Positions 1 through 8,433 of a DNA stretch of 57,323 nucleotides are shown piece by piece. Position numbers and translations under genes: made by a program. Location of the stretch: contig JANQTJ010000010.1 of NCBI GenBank assembly GCA_030731745.1, positions 1 to 57,323 of the forward strand. Reading direction: 5' to 3'. A model generated the notes under the pieces. The model did no database searches, was not told where the DNA came from, and was given only the letters and a program-made list of their open reading frames with translations. This stretch comes from Flaviramulus sp. GTDB taxonomy: Bacteria > Bacteroidota > Bacteroidia > Flavobacteriales > Flavobacteriaceae. Within the stretch, counting starts at the first letter, position 1, and each line of letters opens with the position of its first letter.

Positions 1-42
1 ATTTGAATTATTAACTAAATACTCTCTTAGGAAAAGTACAGA

Positions 43-168
43 TTAGTTTGAATACGTACAATGTCTCTCTATAATTTTATCTTTTTCTATTTGTGAAGCA
101 ACTTGATTATTCTGATTTATATCAATTACAGAAATATTATCAGTTGTATTTAGGTTTTCTTTTTGCAT
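43..168 (-). CDS. Short hypothetical ORF, possibly a broken gene at the window edge
   Basis: An ATG at 168 on the minus strand opens a 41-codon frame that starts MQKENLNTTDNISVIDINQN and ends at a TAA at 43-45. The start is preceded by a purine-rich AGAGAA. After the stop the same frame stays open to the window edge (it would read SVLFLREYLVNN), so this may be the 5' part of a longer gene interrupted by a nonsense codon, as happens in other genes of this window. I do not recognise the product. It is polar and has no signal peptide. Confidence 0.25.
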   Translation of the reverse strand: MQKENLNTTDNISVIDINQNNQVASQIEKDKIIERHCTYSN

Positions 169-420
169 TTCTCTTGTTAGGATTTTATTTAAAGAGTTAT
201 ATTGTTTTAACTAATATAATATATTTATTATAAAATTGATATTTATAAGTTAAAACCTTTATATTTCAATAAAATATTATTCCATACAACGCACAAGTGG
301 CTTGTCTCCTACTATTTATTTCGTACCGTAGATGCTTACTCTAATTATATTTTTGTTTTAAATTACTATAAGAAACATCATTTTTTAAAAATCTATAATA
401 GCTTTTTAATATATTAAAAA
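169..420. other. Intergenic stretch without a recognised gene
   Basis: About 250 bases between the edge ORF and the terminator of the leucine-rich-repeat gene. The sequence is mostly AT-rich, with a slightly more GC-rich patch around 285-340. I see no ORF, tRNA or repeat. Confidence 0.4.
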
Positions 421-450
421 AACCCAAAAGTGTGAGAGTACTTTTGGGTT
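415..450 (-). terminator. Rho-independent terminator of the BspA-like gene
   Basis: A perfect 11-bp inverted repeat, AACCCAAAAGT (421-431) with ACTTTTGGGTT (440-450), has an 8-base loop. On the minus strand it is followed by a T-run (415-420). It lies 22 bases past the stop codon of the upstream gene. Confidence 0.85.
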
Positions 451-472
451 AATAAAACACTGTTTTTATTTT

Positions 473-2458
473 TTAATTTATAGCAATCTTTTTAGTAATT
501 GTTCCATTATCAAAATCAAGTTTTAAAATATAAATATTCGAAGCTAAAAAGTTAGTAGATAATGTATTAATTTTTCCTTTAGAAACTTCAGCACCAAAAA
601 TATTGTAAAGCGTATATTTTTCAAATTGAATAGTATCAGAATATATTATTTTAATTTCATTGGCACTTGTTATAACTTTTATGTTGTTATTAAATTCAAA
701 ATCTGAAGTACTTAATGCCGCATCTTCAGCTACCGAATTAAAGTTTATCCATAATGCACCAGGGTTTGTTACATAAACTCCTGTTGTGCCAACAGGTATG
801 TGCAAATTAATGCCACTACGGTCTCCAGTAATATTGAAAGTATCATTGGTACCCGTAGTAATTGTTGGTGGTGTTGTTGCTAATGAAGTAACATCGGTTA
901 ATGGATTGGCAGCAAAAGCTATGGAGCCAATATTTGTAACACTACTAGGGAAAGTAATACTGGTTAAATTGTTATCTACAAAAGCACCAAATTCAATATT
1001 TGTAACACTATTTCCAATAATAAGATTTGTTAAATCATTAGTTACAAAAGCTTGAGAGCCAATAGTAATAACACTATCAGGAATAGTTACACTTGTTAAA
1101 TTATTAGTGTTAAATGCTGAAACTCCAATACTTGTAACACCATTAGGGATTGAAACACTCGTTAACCCTTTGCTAAAAAAAGCTCCATCTCCAATTTTTG
1201 TAACAGTATATGTTTCAGCAACATCTGTAATAGTAGCAGGAATGGTAACATTTGTTCCACTTGCAGAATTATAGTTTGTAACCACAAGGTTATTAGTTGA
1301 AGCAATTATTTCAAATACCATTTTAAAACCTGTCCATAAAGCGCCAGAGTTTGTAACATAAGTATTTGTAGTAGCATTTGGAATTATTAAATTAATATTG
1401 CTTCGGTCACTATTAAAAGAATCAATACTTCCTCCTGTCGTTATTGTTGGAGGTGTTGTAGCCAAAGAAATAACGTCAGTTAATAATGCGTTATTTTGAA
1501 ATGCAGATTCACCAATATTTGTTACACTAGCAGGAATAGTAATACTAGTCAAATCATTGGTGTTAAAAGCCAGATTTCCTATGGTGGTAACATTATTTCC
1601 AATAATCACATCTGTTAAGTCATTTCCTGCAAAAGCTACATCACCTATACTGGTAACGACATTTGGTATCACTACATTGGTTAAGTTATTATTATAAAAA
1701 GCGAAAGCACCAATACTAGTAACTGAATTTGGTATACTAACACTAGTAATATTATTATAACTAAAAACATGATCAGTCAAACTAGTAAGACTATTGCCAA
1801 TAACTAAATTAGAAATAACATTAGAACTAAAAGCATATGAACCTAAACTGGTAACACTATCTGGAATTGTAACACTAGTTAAAGCATTATAACGAAAAGC
1901 GTACGAACCTATACTGGTAACACTACTTCCTATAACCACACTAGTCATATTATTGTTCTGAGTAAAAGCACCATCTCCAATACTAATAACGCTATCAGGT
2001 ATTGTAACACTTGATAAATTATTAAATGCAAAAGCTGTATTACCTATACTAATTACACTGTTTCCTATAACCAAACTAACTAAATTATTATTCTGAAAAA
2101 AAGCATTAGCACCAATAGTGGTAACGCTATTAGGGATTGTAACAGGAGTATTTATAAAATTAGTAGAAAATGCATTTACGCCAATAGTAATGACACCATC
2201 AGGAATTGTAATACTTGTTAATTGATTGTTTAAAAAAGCATTATTTGCAATTGCTGTAACAGTATATGTTACAGAATTATAATTTACTGTGGCTGGAATA
2301 TTTACCACAGAACCACCAGCTGTATCATAATCTGTGGCTTGAACGGTGTTATTTGTTGTTGATGTAATAGCATAGGTAACAAAATTATCTACAAAGGTTT
2401 GCGAATAACCTATTGCAACTGTAAATAGAGTAATTAAAAAAAGTAATGTTTTTTTCAT
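473..2458 (-). CDS. BspA-type leucine-rich-repeat surface protein with T9SS sorting domain
   Basis: A 661-residue secreted protein. An N-terminal signal peptide (about residues 1-19, ending before SQTF) is followed by many 23-residue LRR_5 repeats of the form SVTSIGxxAFxxNxLTxVxIP. There are two LRR blocks (about 40-330 and 390-530). Each ends in a similar linker containing DVxSLATTPPTITTG and a YVTNxGALW segment, so the whole module appears duplicated. The last 75 residues resemble a T9SS C-terminal sorting domain, though the usual PNP motif is not evident. Proteins of this family sit on the cell surface and are linked to adhesion or ligand binding. The gene lies downstream of, and on the same strand as, the cadherin-repeat lipoprotein gene, with a hairpin between them. 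Confidence 0.85.
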   Translation of the reverse strand: MKKTLLFLITLFTVAIGYSQTFVDNFVTYAITSTTNNTVQATDYDTAGGSVVNIPATVNYNSVTYTVTAIANNAFLNNQLTSITIPDGVITIGVNAFSTNFINTPVTIPNSVTTIGANAFFQNNNLVSLVIGNSVISIGNTAFAFNNLSSVTIPDSVISIGDGAFTQNNNMTSVVIGSSVTSIGSYAFRYNALTSVTIPDSVTSLGSYAFSSNVISNLVIGNSLTSLTDHVFSYNNITSVSIPNSVTSIGAFAFYNNNLTNVVIPNVVTSIGDVAFAGNDLTDVIIGNNVTTIGNLAFNTNDLTSITIPASVTNIGESAFQNNALLTDVISLATTPPTITTGGSIDSFNSDRSNINLIIPNATTNTYVTNSGALWTGFKMVFEIIASTNNLVVTNYNSASGTNVTIPATITDVAETYTVTKIGDGAFFSKGLTSVSIPNGVTSIGVSAFNTNNLTSVTIPDSVITIGSQAFVTNDLTNLIIGNSVTNIEFGAFVDNNLTSITFPSSVTNIGSIAFAANPLTDVTSLATTPPTITTGTNDTFNITGDRSGINLHIPVGTTGVYVTNPGALWINFNSVAEDAALSTSDFEFNNNIKVITSANEIKIIYSDTIQFEKYTLYNIFGAEVSKGKINTLSTNFLASNIYILKLDFDNGTITKKIAIN

Positions 2459-2506
2459 GATTATGGGTTTTATTAAATTATTAGATTAATAGGTTTTAAA
2501 TATAAT

Positions 2507-2536
2507 AGCCACTCATAATTTAAATTATAAGTGGCT
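2507..2536 (-). terminator. Hairpin between lipoprotein and BspA-like genes
   Basis: A 15-bp inverted repeat with one mismatch, AGCCACTCATAATTT with AAATTATAAGTGGCT and almost no loop, sits 13 bases past the stop of the cadherin-repeat lipoprotein gene. T-rich sequence follows on both strands, so it probably terminates or protects that transcript. Confidence 0.6.
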
Positions 2537-2548
2537 TTTAAATATTAC

Positions 2549-3955
2549 TTAAAAACTTCTTACTGCTCTAACATACGAAGTATTTAACTTATTGTTAATA
2601 CCTTGACTTCCACTTTGAAAAAACTGTATCCAAGCAACATTAGTATTACTAGTTGCTTGTGTAGATGACCAATAAAATATCGCAAACGAATTACCACCAT
2701 TTGCTGTAGCTACAGTGTTTATTATTGGATTATTAATAAACATTTCATTTAGTTCATCTTTAGATGGTAAATACCAATCTGAGTAGCCATTTAATGTTAA
2801 ATTATCACATAAACTTGCAGCATAATTACCAGCTCCTTGTGTATTGATAATAGCATTTGTGTTAGCTTGACCAGTTCCAATAGCTGTTGCATTCGCACCT
2901 GTAGCTTGATATTCTATACCATTACCCCATTGTATTTGTGCTCCGGAATTTAAATCACTTATGGTGCAAACTAATCCACCACCATTTCCATCTAGCCAAA
3001 AAATAACACCTCCATGGTTAAAATCTCCAATTTCATTAATATTATTAAGGTTTATAGTTAATGTCGTTGGATTTATAGCATCATCTGTGGTGATAGTAGC
3101 TGATACTGTTGTATTTGTTTCAAAGTCAAATAAAGCAGCGTTAGAGACAGTCAATTCTCCAGTATTTGCATTAATACTTACTGCTCCTGCTGGAGTTTGT
3201 GATGTTATACTAAAATTTAACGGTGTACCACCTGTAGTTTGAACCGTACCTATAGATTGACCATTTGATGGGTTTTCATCAATATTCAAATCTGAATTTT
3301 GAATGGTTATTTCATTTATATTAGTTAGGCTAATAGTAACAGTTGCTGGATTTACTGATTCACCATCTGAGATTGAAGCTGTTATTACTGGGTTTGTTTC
3401 AAAGTCAAATAAAGCAGCATCCGCAACGGTTAATTCACCTGTGGATGCATCTATACTTAAAGCACCTAAGGGTGTTTGTGTATATATGCTAAAATTCAAA
3501 ATACTACTACCACTAGTTTGTATGGTACCCACACTTTGTCCGATAGTTGGATTTTCATCCATAGTTACTGATAAATCTTGAGTTGCTAATTCAATGTTTA
3601 AAAGGTTTATAGTTACATTGGCTGTATTTATAGCTCCTTCAGCTGAAACAGTTGCCACAAGTGTAGGGTTTCTTTCATAATCGAATAAAGCAGCTTCTAG
3701 AACAGTTAATTCACCTGTTGTTGCATCTATACTTAATGCCCCTTCTGGTGATTGAGAGGTAATGCTAAAAATTAATGATCCGCTTTCGCTAGATTGAATG
3801 GTTCCAATAACTTGACCAATAGATGGATTTTCATCAATGATTACTTCTAAGTCTTCAAGGCTTATCTGAATAGTTTCATCATCTTTATTACAAGCAGTAG
3901 TTGTAAGCAAAATTGAAAGCATTGATAAGTAGATTAATTTTAATGTTTTTTTCAT
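2549..3955 (-). CDS. Cadherin-repeat lipoprotein with C-terminal Lcl/DUF1566 domain
   Basis: A 468-residue predicted lipoprotein. The signal peptide ends in a lipobox-like LTTTAC with Cys22. Three cadherin-like repeats follow (about 34-119, 122-214, 219-308), each with DENPxxGQxxGTxQ, SITSQxPxGAxSIxAxTGELTV and ALFDxExN motifs. The C-terminal part (about 315-468), with GGVIFWLDGNGGGLV, GYSDWYLPSKDELN and YWSSTQ, matches the Lcl C-terminal (DUF1566) fold found in surface and adhesin-like proteins. It is probably outer-membrane anchored and exposed. A -7 promoter element lies 33 bases upstream. Substrate or partner cannot be read from sequence. Confidence 0.82.
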   Translation of the reverse strand: MKKTLKLIYLSMLSILLTTTACNKDDETIQISLEDLEVIIDENPSIGQVIGTIQSSESGSLIFSITSQSPEGALSIDATTGELTVLEAALFDYERNPTLVATVSAEGAINTANVTINLLNIELATQDLSVTMDENPTIGQSVGTIQTSGSSILNFSIYTQTPLGALSIDASTGELTVADAALFDFETNPVITASISDGESVNPATVTISLTNINEITIQNSDLNIDENPSNGQSIGTVQTTGGTPLNFSITSQTPAGAVSINANTGELTVSNAALFDFETNTTVSATITTDDAINPTTLTINLNNINEIGDFNHGGVIFWLDGNGGGLVCTISDLNSGAQIQWGNGIEYQATGANATAIGTGQANTNAIINTQGAGNYAASLCDNLTLNGYSDWYLPSKDELNEMFINNPIINTVATANGGNSFAIFYWSSTQATSNTNVAWIQFFQSGSQGINNKLNTSYVRAVRSF

Positions 3956-3987
3956 GTTTTTAGATTTTTTGGGTTAAAAATTTGAAG

Positions 3988-3995
3988 CAAAATTA
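3988..3995 (-). promoter_or_regulatory. -7 promoter element for the cadherin lipoprotein gene
   Basis: On the minus strand this reads TAATTTTG, an exact match to the Bacteroidota -7 consensus TAnnTTTG. It would place the transcription start about 25 bases before the ATG at 3955. No clear -33 TTG is visible. Confidence 0.5.
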
Positions 3996-4034
3996 TTTTA
4001 GTTTATCAATAAATTATTCTTAAAAAGAATGTTT

Positions 4035-4065
4035 GTGACCAACAGGGTATGAAATAGTGATAAAC
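4035..4065 (+). promoter_or_regulatory. Putative LytTR operator, pair A
   Basis: Two direct repeats, GTGACCAAC (4035-4043) and GTGATAAAC (4057-4065), are spaced 22 bp start to start. This is close to the 21-bp period of known LytTR binding sites (9-bp repeats with about 12 bp between). A possible -7 element, TATTTTTG (4068-4075), follows directly. The site lies between the lipoprotein gene and the LytTR regulator gene. Confidence 0.45.
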
Positions 4066-4144
4066 TATATTTTTGTTTTAATTATAAAATTCAGTTTTCA
4101 AAACCATCTTTAACCCCTCCTAAAACCTTACTATAGAATAGTTT

Positions 4145-4174
4145 GTGACGAATTTGCTTATAATAGTGACGAAC
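4145..4174 (+). promoter_or_regulatory. Putative LytTR operator, pair B
   Basis: Two direct repeats, GTGACGAAT (4145-4153) and GTGACGAAC (4166-4174), are spaced exactly 21 bp, the spacing typical of LytTR dimers on DNA. Both copies share the upstream pattern of pair A (TTTG before the first box, ATA before the second). They lie about 40-65 bases upstream of the TACATTTG promoter element of the LytTR gene itself, which suggests autoregulation. Confidence 0.5.
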
Positions 4175-4211
4175 ATAAAAAGCAATCTATTAGTCATAAT
4201 TTAAATAATAT

Positions 4212-4219
4212 TACATTTG
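4212..4219 (+). promoter_or_regulatory. -7 promoter element overlapping the first possible start codon
   Basis: TACATTTG is an exact match to TAnnTTTG. Its last three bases are the TTG at 4217, the first possible start of the LytTR gene. If this promoter is used, the transcript starts near 4226 and translation must start later, for example at the TTG at 4235. Confidence 0.45.
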
Positions 4220-4234
4220 TTAAAAACAATACTA

Positions 4235-6793
4235 TTGAAATTACATAGTTACCTATTCGTTTTGTTTTTCACAGTTCAAATAAGTTATTCTCAAACGCAT
4301 ATTTACAAGCATTTTGGGGTAGATGATGGGTTACCTACCTCTGAAGTTTATGATACTTATCAAGACAAACAAGGTTATGTTTGGTTTGCTACAGATAAAG
4401 GTTTATCTCGATTTAATGGCTATGAATTTAAAAACTTCACAATACAAGATGGTTTACCTGATAACACTATATTAGATTTTTATCCTCAAGAAAACGGACA
4501 AGTATGGTGTTATGGCTACCAAAGCCAAAAGCTTTTTTATTTTAACGAAGTATTTGATGGTTTTAAAACCTACGCTTTTAATGATGTTTTAAAAACGCAA
4601 CTAATTACAAAAAGCATTATTAAAAGTGTTGTTTTTGATGGAAATGAAGATTTATATGTAGGCGGACATTACTTAAATGGTTTAATAAAAATTACTAACA
4701 AAGGTGATCTAGAGACTCAATTTGACTTAAATACAAATATTTTAAAACCAAAAGAAAAACACAATGTTGGTTTAGGTATAGAAACAAATAAAGGTGTCTT
4801 TTTTAATGTTTATGATAGTAACTATAAATCGAAAGAAAATATATTTATTTTTTTTCCTAACAACACTCCAACGTCTCGAGTTGACATTATATTCTTAAAT
4901 GATAAACAAACTGTTTTTATAGATACCAAACTAGGTGTTCTATCAAAAAACGATGACATTAAATATTTTGAAACAGAGCAATATCCTATAGGTGTAAAAC
5001 GAATTAACGACTCTTTATTTTTTGTAGGCTATTATAATAATGGTGCAGAAATAAGAGGAGCATCCGGACAAATTATTAAAAAATTCTTACCAAAAAAGTC
5101 TGTCACTGATTTTTTGATAGATGCAGAAGGTAGCTATTGGTTTACAACTTTAGATGAAGGTGTGTTTTACTTAAAAAACCCAAGCATAGAGGTTTATATG
5201 GAAGAGCATATGTCATCTTTAGTTAAGGATAATAACAATAAATTATACGCAGGATTAAATAATGGCAATATTGTCAGCATTTCAAAAATGAAAATAGACA
5301 CCTTATATGAAGGGTTAAAAAATAGCAAAGCAACTGTTGAATTTGATAGAAAACATAACCATTTATATGGCTACAGTGACGGTTTATTCATTAATTACAC
5401 GAAGCGGGAAAAGATGCCCGAAATGGATTTTATTACAAATATCCCTGAAGATATTGGAGACAACCAATTATTAGTCCCCAATAATAATTCATTTAGTGTA
5501 AAAGAAAATAATCAAATAAAGAAATATGACTTGAAATATAATGTTCATGACGTGTGTAGATATAAAGAAACCATTTTTATAGGCACTTCTTCCGGATTAT
5601 TAGTTCAGAAAGATGGAGTTATTAAAACACATTATGAGTCATTAGATATTTTAAAGTATAGAATAGATGATTTAGATGTAAACACAAAAACCAATTCAAT
5701 TTACATAGCCACTCAGGGCGCAGGTATTGTTGTTTATAAAGATGATAATTATTACAGCATAAATAAAGAAAATGGGCTAACTAACAATATTGTTAGCGAA
5801 GTACATATTGAAAATGATTCTGTTGTTTGGGCTTGCACCAACTCTGGCTTAAATAGGATTTCTTTTAAAACAAACAATATTTTTGATGTCACAACCATTA
5901 CCAAAGAAGATGGTTTACTAAGTAACGACATTAATGATGTTGAGATTATTAACGATACTATTTGGGTGGCAACAAAAAAAGGTTTATGCTTTTTTAAGAA
6001 AGAATTTTTACTAGAAAAAAGAAAATCAAAAATTATATCACTCACATTAAAAGATATATCCGTAAACAATACTTCAATCAAGAGCGAACACAAAAAACTA
6101 AAACACAATCAAAATACTATAGATTTCACACTACAAGGAATTTCTCAAAGAAATACAAATAAAATTACTTATTTATACCGCTTAAAAGAAATAGATACTA
6201 ATTGGACAACAACTAAAAATAGAAGTATTCATTTTACATCTTTATTACCAGGCAATTATACATTTGAGGCTAAAGCACAAATACTAAACTACGAAAATAA
6301 TAACTTAATCACTTATTCATTTAAAATACTACCACCTTTCTGGAGAAGTTGGTGGTTTTACACTATTTGTGCACTCTTATTTATTGGTCTAATTTATTTG
6401 TTTTTTAAAATCCGTGTTTTAACATATAATAAAGATATAATAAGAGAGTTGATGCGATTGGCGATTAAACGATTAAAACGGAAAGAACAATTTTATAGTT
6501 TTAGATCTAATGGAGAAGATTTTAAAATTCCTACCCATCAAATTCAATATATTAATTCGCAAGGAAATTATTTAGACATCGTTACAGATAAAAAAACATA
6601 TACTTTTCGCTGTAAAATAAATGATTTTGTTAAAACAACACCTGATAGTTTAGAATATTTAAGAGTGCATAGATCTTACATTATTAGAATAGACCAAGTT
6701 TCGAGTAAAGGCAAAAATTGGGTGGTTATTAAAGATCAAAAAATACCAGTAGGTGAAACTTATTTATATCAGTTAGAAAAAATACAATTTTAG
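4235..6793 (+). CDS. Membrane-spanning beta-propeller / Y_Y_Y / LytTR one-component regulator
   Basis: Numbered from the TTG at 4217 the frame has 858 residues. Order of parts: signal peptide ending in SYSQ (residue 25); periplasmic two-component-regulator propeller repeats (about 30-600, e.g. DGLPTSEVYDTYQDKQGYVWFAT and NGLTNNIVSEV); Y_Y_Y domain (about 628-690); one transmembrane helix (WWFYTICALLFIGLIYLFF, about 715-733); and a LytTR DNA-binding domain (about 758-858, with QYINSQGNYLDIV and YLRVHRSYIIRI). There is no kinase or receiver domain, so the protein probably links a periplasmic signal directly to DNA. No ATG is available; I place the start at the TTG at 4235 because a -7 element covers 4217. 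Direct repeats upstream suggest autoregulation. Confidence 0.85.
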   Translation: MKLHSYLFVLFFTVQISYSQTHIYKHFGVDDGLPTSEVYDTYQDKQGYVWFATDKGLSRFNGYEFKNFTIQDGLPDNTILDFYPQENGQVWCYGYQSQKLFYFNEVFDGFKTYAFNDVLKTQLITKSIIKSVVFDGNEDLYVGGHYLNGLIKITNKGDLETQFDLNTNILKPKEKHNVGLGIETNKGVFFNVYDSNYKSKENIFIFFPNNTPTSRVDIIFLNDKQTVFIDTKLGVLSKNDDIKYFETEQYPIGVKRINDSLFFVGYYNNGAEIRGASGQIIKKFLPKKSVTDFLIDAEGSYWFTTLDEGVFYLKNPSIEVYMEEHMSSLVKDNNNKLYAGLNNGNIVSISKMKIDTLYEGLKNSKATVEFDRKHNHLYGYSDGLFINYTKREKMPEMDFITNIPEDIGDNQLLVPNNNSFSVKENNQIKKYDLKYNVHDVCRYKETIFIGTSSGLLVQKDGVIKTHYESLDILKYRIDDLDVNTKTNSIYIATQGAGIVVYKDDNYYSINKENGLTNNIVSEVHIENDSVVWACTNSGLNRISFKTNNIFDVTTITKEDGLLSNDINDVEIINDTIWVATKKGLCFFKKEFLLEKRKSKIISLTLKDISVNNTSIKSEHKKLKHNQNTIDFTLQGISQRNTNKITYLYRLKEIDTNWTTTKNRSIHFTSLLPGNYTFEAKAQILNYENNNLITYSFKILPPFWRSWWFYTICALLFIGLIYLFFKIRVLTYNKDIIRELMRLAIKRLKRKEQFYSFRSNGEDFKIPTHQIQYINSQGNYLDIVTDKKTYTFRCKINDFVKTTPDSLEYLRVHRSYIIRIDQVSSKGKNWVVIKDQKIPVGETYLYQLEKIQF

Positions 6794-6899
6794 GTAAACT
6801 AAATCTGTGTTGAAATTTAGTATTACTTTATCAATCACCTACTCTATTTTTTAAAACTAAAAATAAGTTATGACTGATTACAATTTGAATTTCAAAAAC

Positions 6900-7403
6900 T
6901 TAAGCCTCCAAAAAAATACTTTCTATTTCTAGACTAAAGGATTCTTTGGTTTTATTTCCTATTAAGAAACCTATTTCTTCCATGGTATCACCAGAAAAAT
7001 TAGGCATATCTAGTTTTTTACCCCTAAAAGTTGGGTAAAAATCATTTAAAGGAATTTTTATAGTTTCACATACTCCAGAAGTTTTAAAGGTTTTTACATA
7101 AGAATAACGATGCGATATATCATCTTTAATTCTGAACTGATAGCATTTTCCATCACCTTTTACTATTAAAACAAGATATTTAAACACTGAAATACCCCTT
7201 TTATTAGAGGTGTACTTAATTGAAGAAAAACCACCATAGTTATCGGTACTTACAAAACCTTTAAAAATGGTATTGCCGGTTTCACTACTACCTACATAAC
7301 CCTCTGATAAACCACCCATAACACCATCATTTATAACTTGCCAATTGGTATTATCGGATAGGTTGCTTTTAGTATAAATAATCGATATGTCTTGTTTGTG
7401 CAT
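6900..7403 (-). CDS. CIA30 family protein
   Basis: A 167-residue protein with no signal peptide. The pattern WQVINDGVMGGLSEG near residue 22, followed by FKGFVSTDNYGGFSSIKY and later YSYVKTF and IPLNDFYPTFRG, matches the CIA30 family (named after the mitochondrial complex I assembly factor). It is a jelly-roll, carbohydrate-binding-module-like fold. Bacterial members are unlikely to be true complex I chaperones and their role is poorly known. It lies downstream of the dioxygenase-like gene on the same strand, but a hairpin separates them. It ends facing the LytTR regulator gene. Confidence 0.8.
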   Translation of the reverse strand: MHKQDISIIYTKSNLSDNTNWQVINDGVMGGLSEGYVGSSETGNTIFKGFVSTDNYGGFSSIKYTSNKRGISVFKYLVLIVKGDGKCYQFRIKDDISHRYSYVKTFKTSGVCETIKIPLNDFYPTFRGKKLDMPNFSGDTMEEIGFLIGNKTKESFSLEIESIFLEA

Positions 7404-7430
7404 ATTTTCATTTAATGAGATTTAAAAGTA

Positions 7431-7470
7431 TAAAAAAAAGAGCTATTTAATTTTAAATAACCCTTTTTTT
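7431..7470 (-). terminator. Probable terminator after the dioxygenase-like gene
   Basis: An A-run, an imperfect stem (TATTTAA with TTAAATA, extended by interrupted GC pairs) and a T-run form a hairpin readable in both directions. It sits just past the stop codon of the dioxygenase-like gene at 7494. Confidence 0.5.
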
Positions 7471-7493
7471 GTAGTTTAATTTTGAATTTAATG

Positions 7494-8120
7494 TTATTGT
7501 AAATTCACTATATCTTTAGATAGTTTGATGTTTTTTTCTGCTACAAACATATCCCCTTCTTTATCTAATCTAAGCATACTTTGAACCGCTTTTGCACGAC
7601 AAGCAAGAGTTAACTCTGGAATTAATGGATCGTTGTTAAAAAAGAAAGAACTTATTTCATATTCAGGTTTTCCTGGCTCTTTAATAACACGATGTATTTG
7701 TTTAAGTTCTTTAGAGCGTTCATATTTACCAGGTATAAACGTATATAACGTATAACGGCCATCATCATTCGTTTTTACCCAACCTCTGTGGTTAACATAA
7801 CGCTTTTTAAGTTCATCTTTTTTTAAGTCGTAATCACCATTTTCATCAGGCTGACAAACATAAAGGATGACATCTTTAGCAGGTGTAACTCCATCTTCTT
7901 GATAAATAATACCTGTAATTTTTAATTTATTAGGTTTAGAATTAAAATCTGGAATTGTATCTGTGTTACTTAATTCAGTTTCTGAATAATCGTAAATAGC
8001 ATGTCGTTTTTTATAATTGCTTGGGATTTTATCAAAAATAGAAGCGATTTCTTGAGCATTAATGATATTAAAATTATTGGTAAAGTAGGAAATTAATAGA
8101 ATGGCGATTATTTTTCTCAT
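7494..8120 (-). CDS. Exported intradiol ring-cleavage dioxygenase-like protein
   Basis: A 208-residue protein with a signal peptide (cleavage after INAQ, about residue 23). The core (about 65-175) has the intradiol dioxygenase fold signature: GIIYQEDGVTPAKDVILYV, DENGDYD, DDGRYTLYTFIPGKY and an ISSFFFNND strand. By comparison with protocatechuate 3,4-dioxygenase from memory, the two iron-binding tyrosines correspond to Tyr97 and Tyr133. The usual HIH iron-binding pair is QIH here (Gln141, His143), so one ligand is missing. It may have lost or changed catalysis. The substrate is unknown, and no aromatic-degradation genes lie nearby except a dienelactone-hydrolase-like gene 3 kb away. Confidence 0.75.
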   Translation of the reverse strand: MRKIIAILLISYFTNNFNIINAQEIASIFDKIPSNYKKRHAIYDYSETELSNTDTIPDFNSKPNKLKITGIIYQEDGVTPAKDVILYVCQPDENGDYDLKKDELKKRYVNHRGWVKTNDDGRYTLYTFIPGKYERSKELKQIHRVIKEPGKPEYEISSFFFNNDPLIPELTLACRAKAVQSMLRLDKEGDMFVAEKNIKLSKDIVNLQ

Positions 8121-8294
8121 GGGGTATTTTTTTTAATCATTTCAAAATTAATTAACTACACCCATAGTCCTTAATAAATTCGTTTTAACAGATGAATTCT
8201 TCGTTGAATAGATAAAACACACTAATAATAATGCTAATCAAAAAAATAGATTTCAATAAGGTTATTAACAAATGTTTAGAAGATATTCACTAAA

Positions 8295-8323
8295 AACTCA
8301 TTATTACTTGATAATAATGAGTT
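8295..8323. repeat. Perfect 12-bp palindrome in a divergent promoter region
   Basis: AACTCATTATTA (8295-8306) is repeated inverted as TAATAATGAGTT (8312-8323) with a 5-base loop. It lies between two divergent genes (dioxygenase-like and aminotransferase), where a terminator is not expected, so it may be an operator or an RNA hairpin in a leader. The rest of 8121-8433 shows no gene. Confidence 0.5.
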
Positions 8324-8433
8324 AAAATCATATTTTATCTATAATTATTTAAAAATAAACCATAAATTAGAACCAACATTCTAATCAAATCAAACTATTA
8401 TTGATTTTAACTAACCACAAAAAATTAAAAAAA

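Noticed and set aside
473..2458. Regular short repeats in the BspA-like gene, at first suggestive of a CRISPR array or tandem repeat locus
   Set aside because: The period is 69 bases and encodes the 23-residue LRR_5 repeats in one continuous frame; there are no identical repeats with unique spacers.
8401..8433. Upstream TTG extension of the aminotransferase gene
   Set aside because: It would bury the twin-arginine signal behind an 11-residue Lys-rich tail; the ATG at 8434 gives a normal Tat signal.
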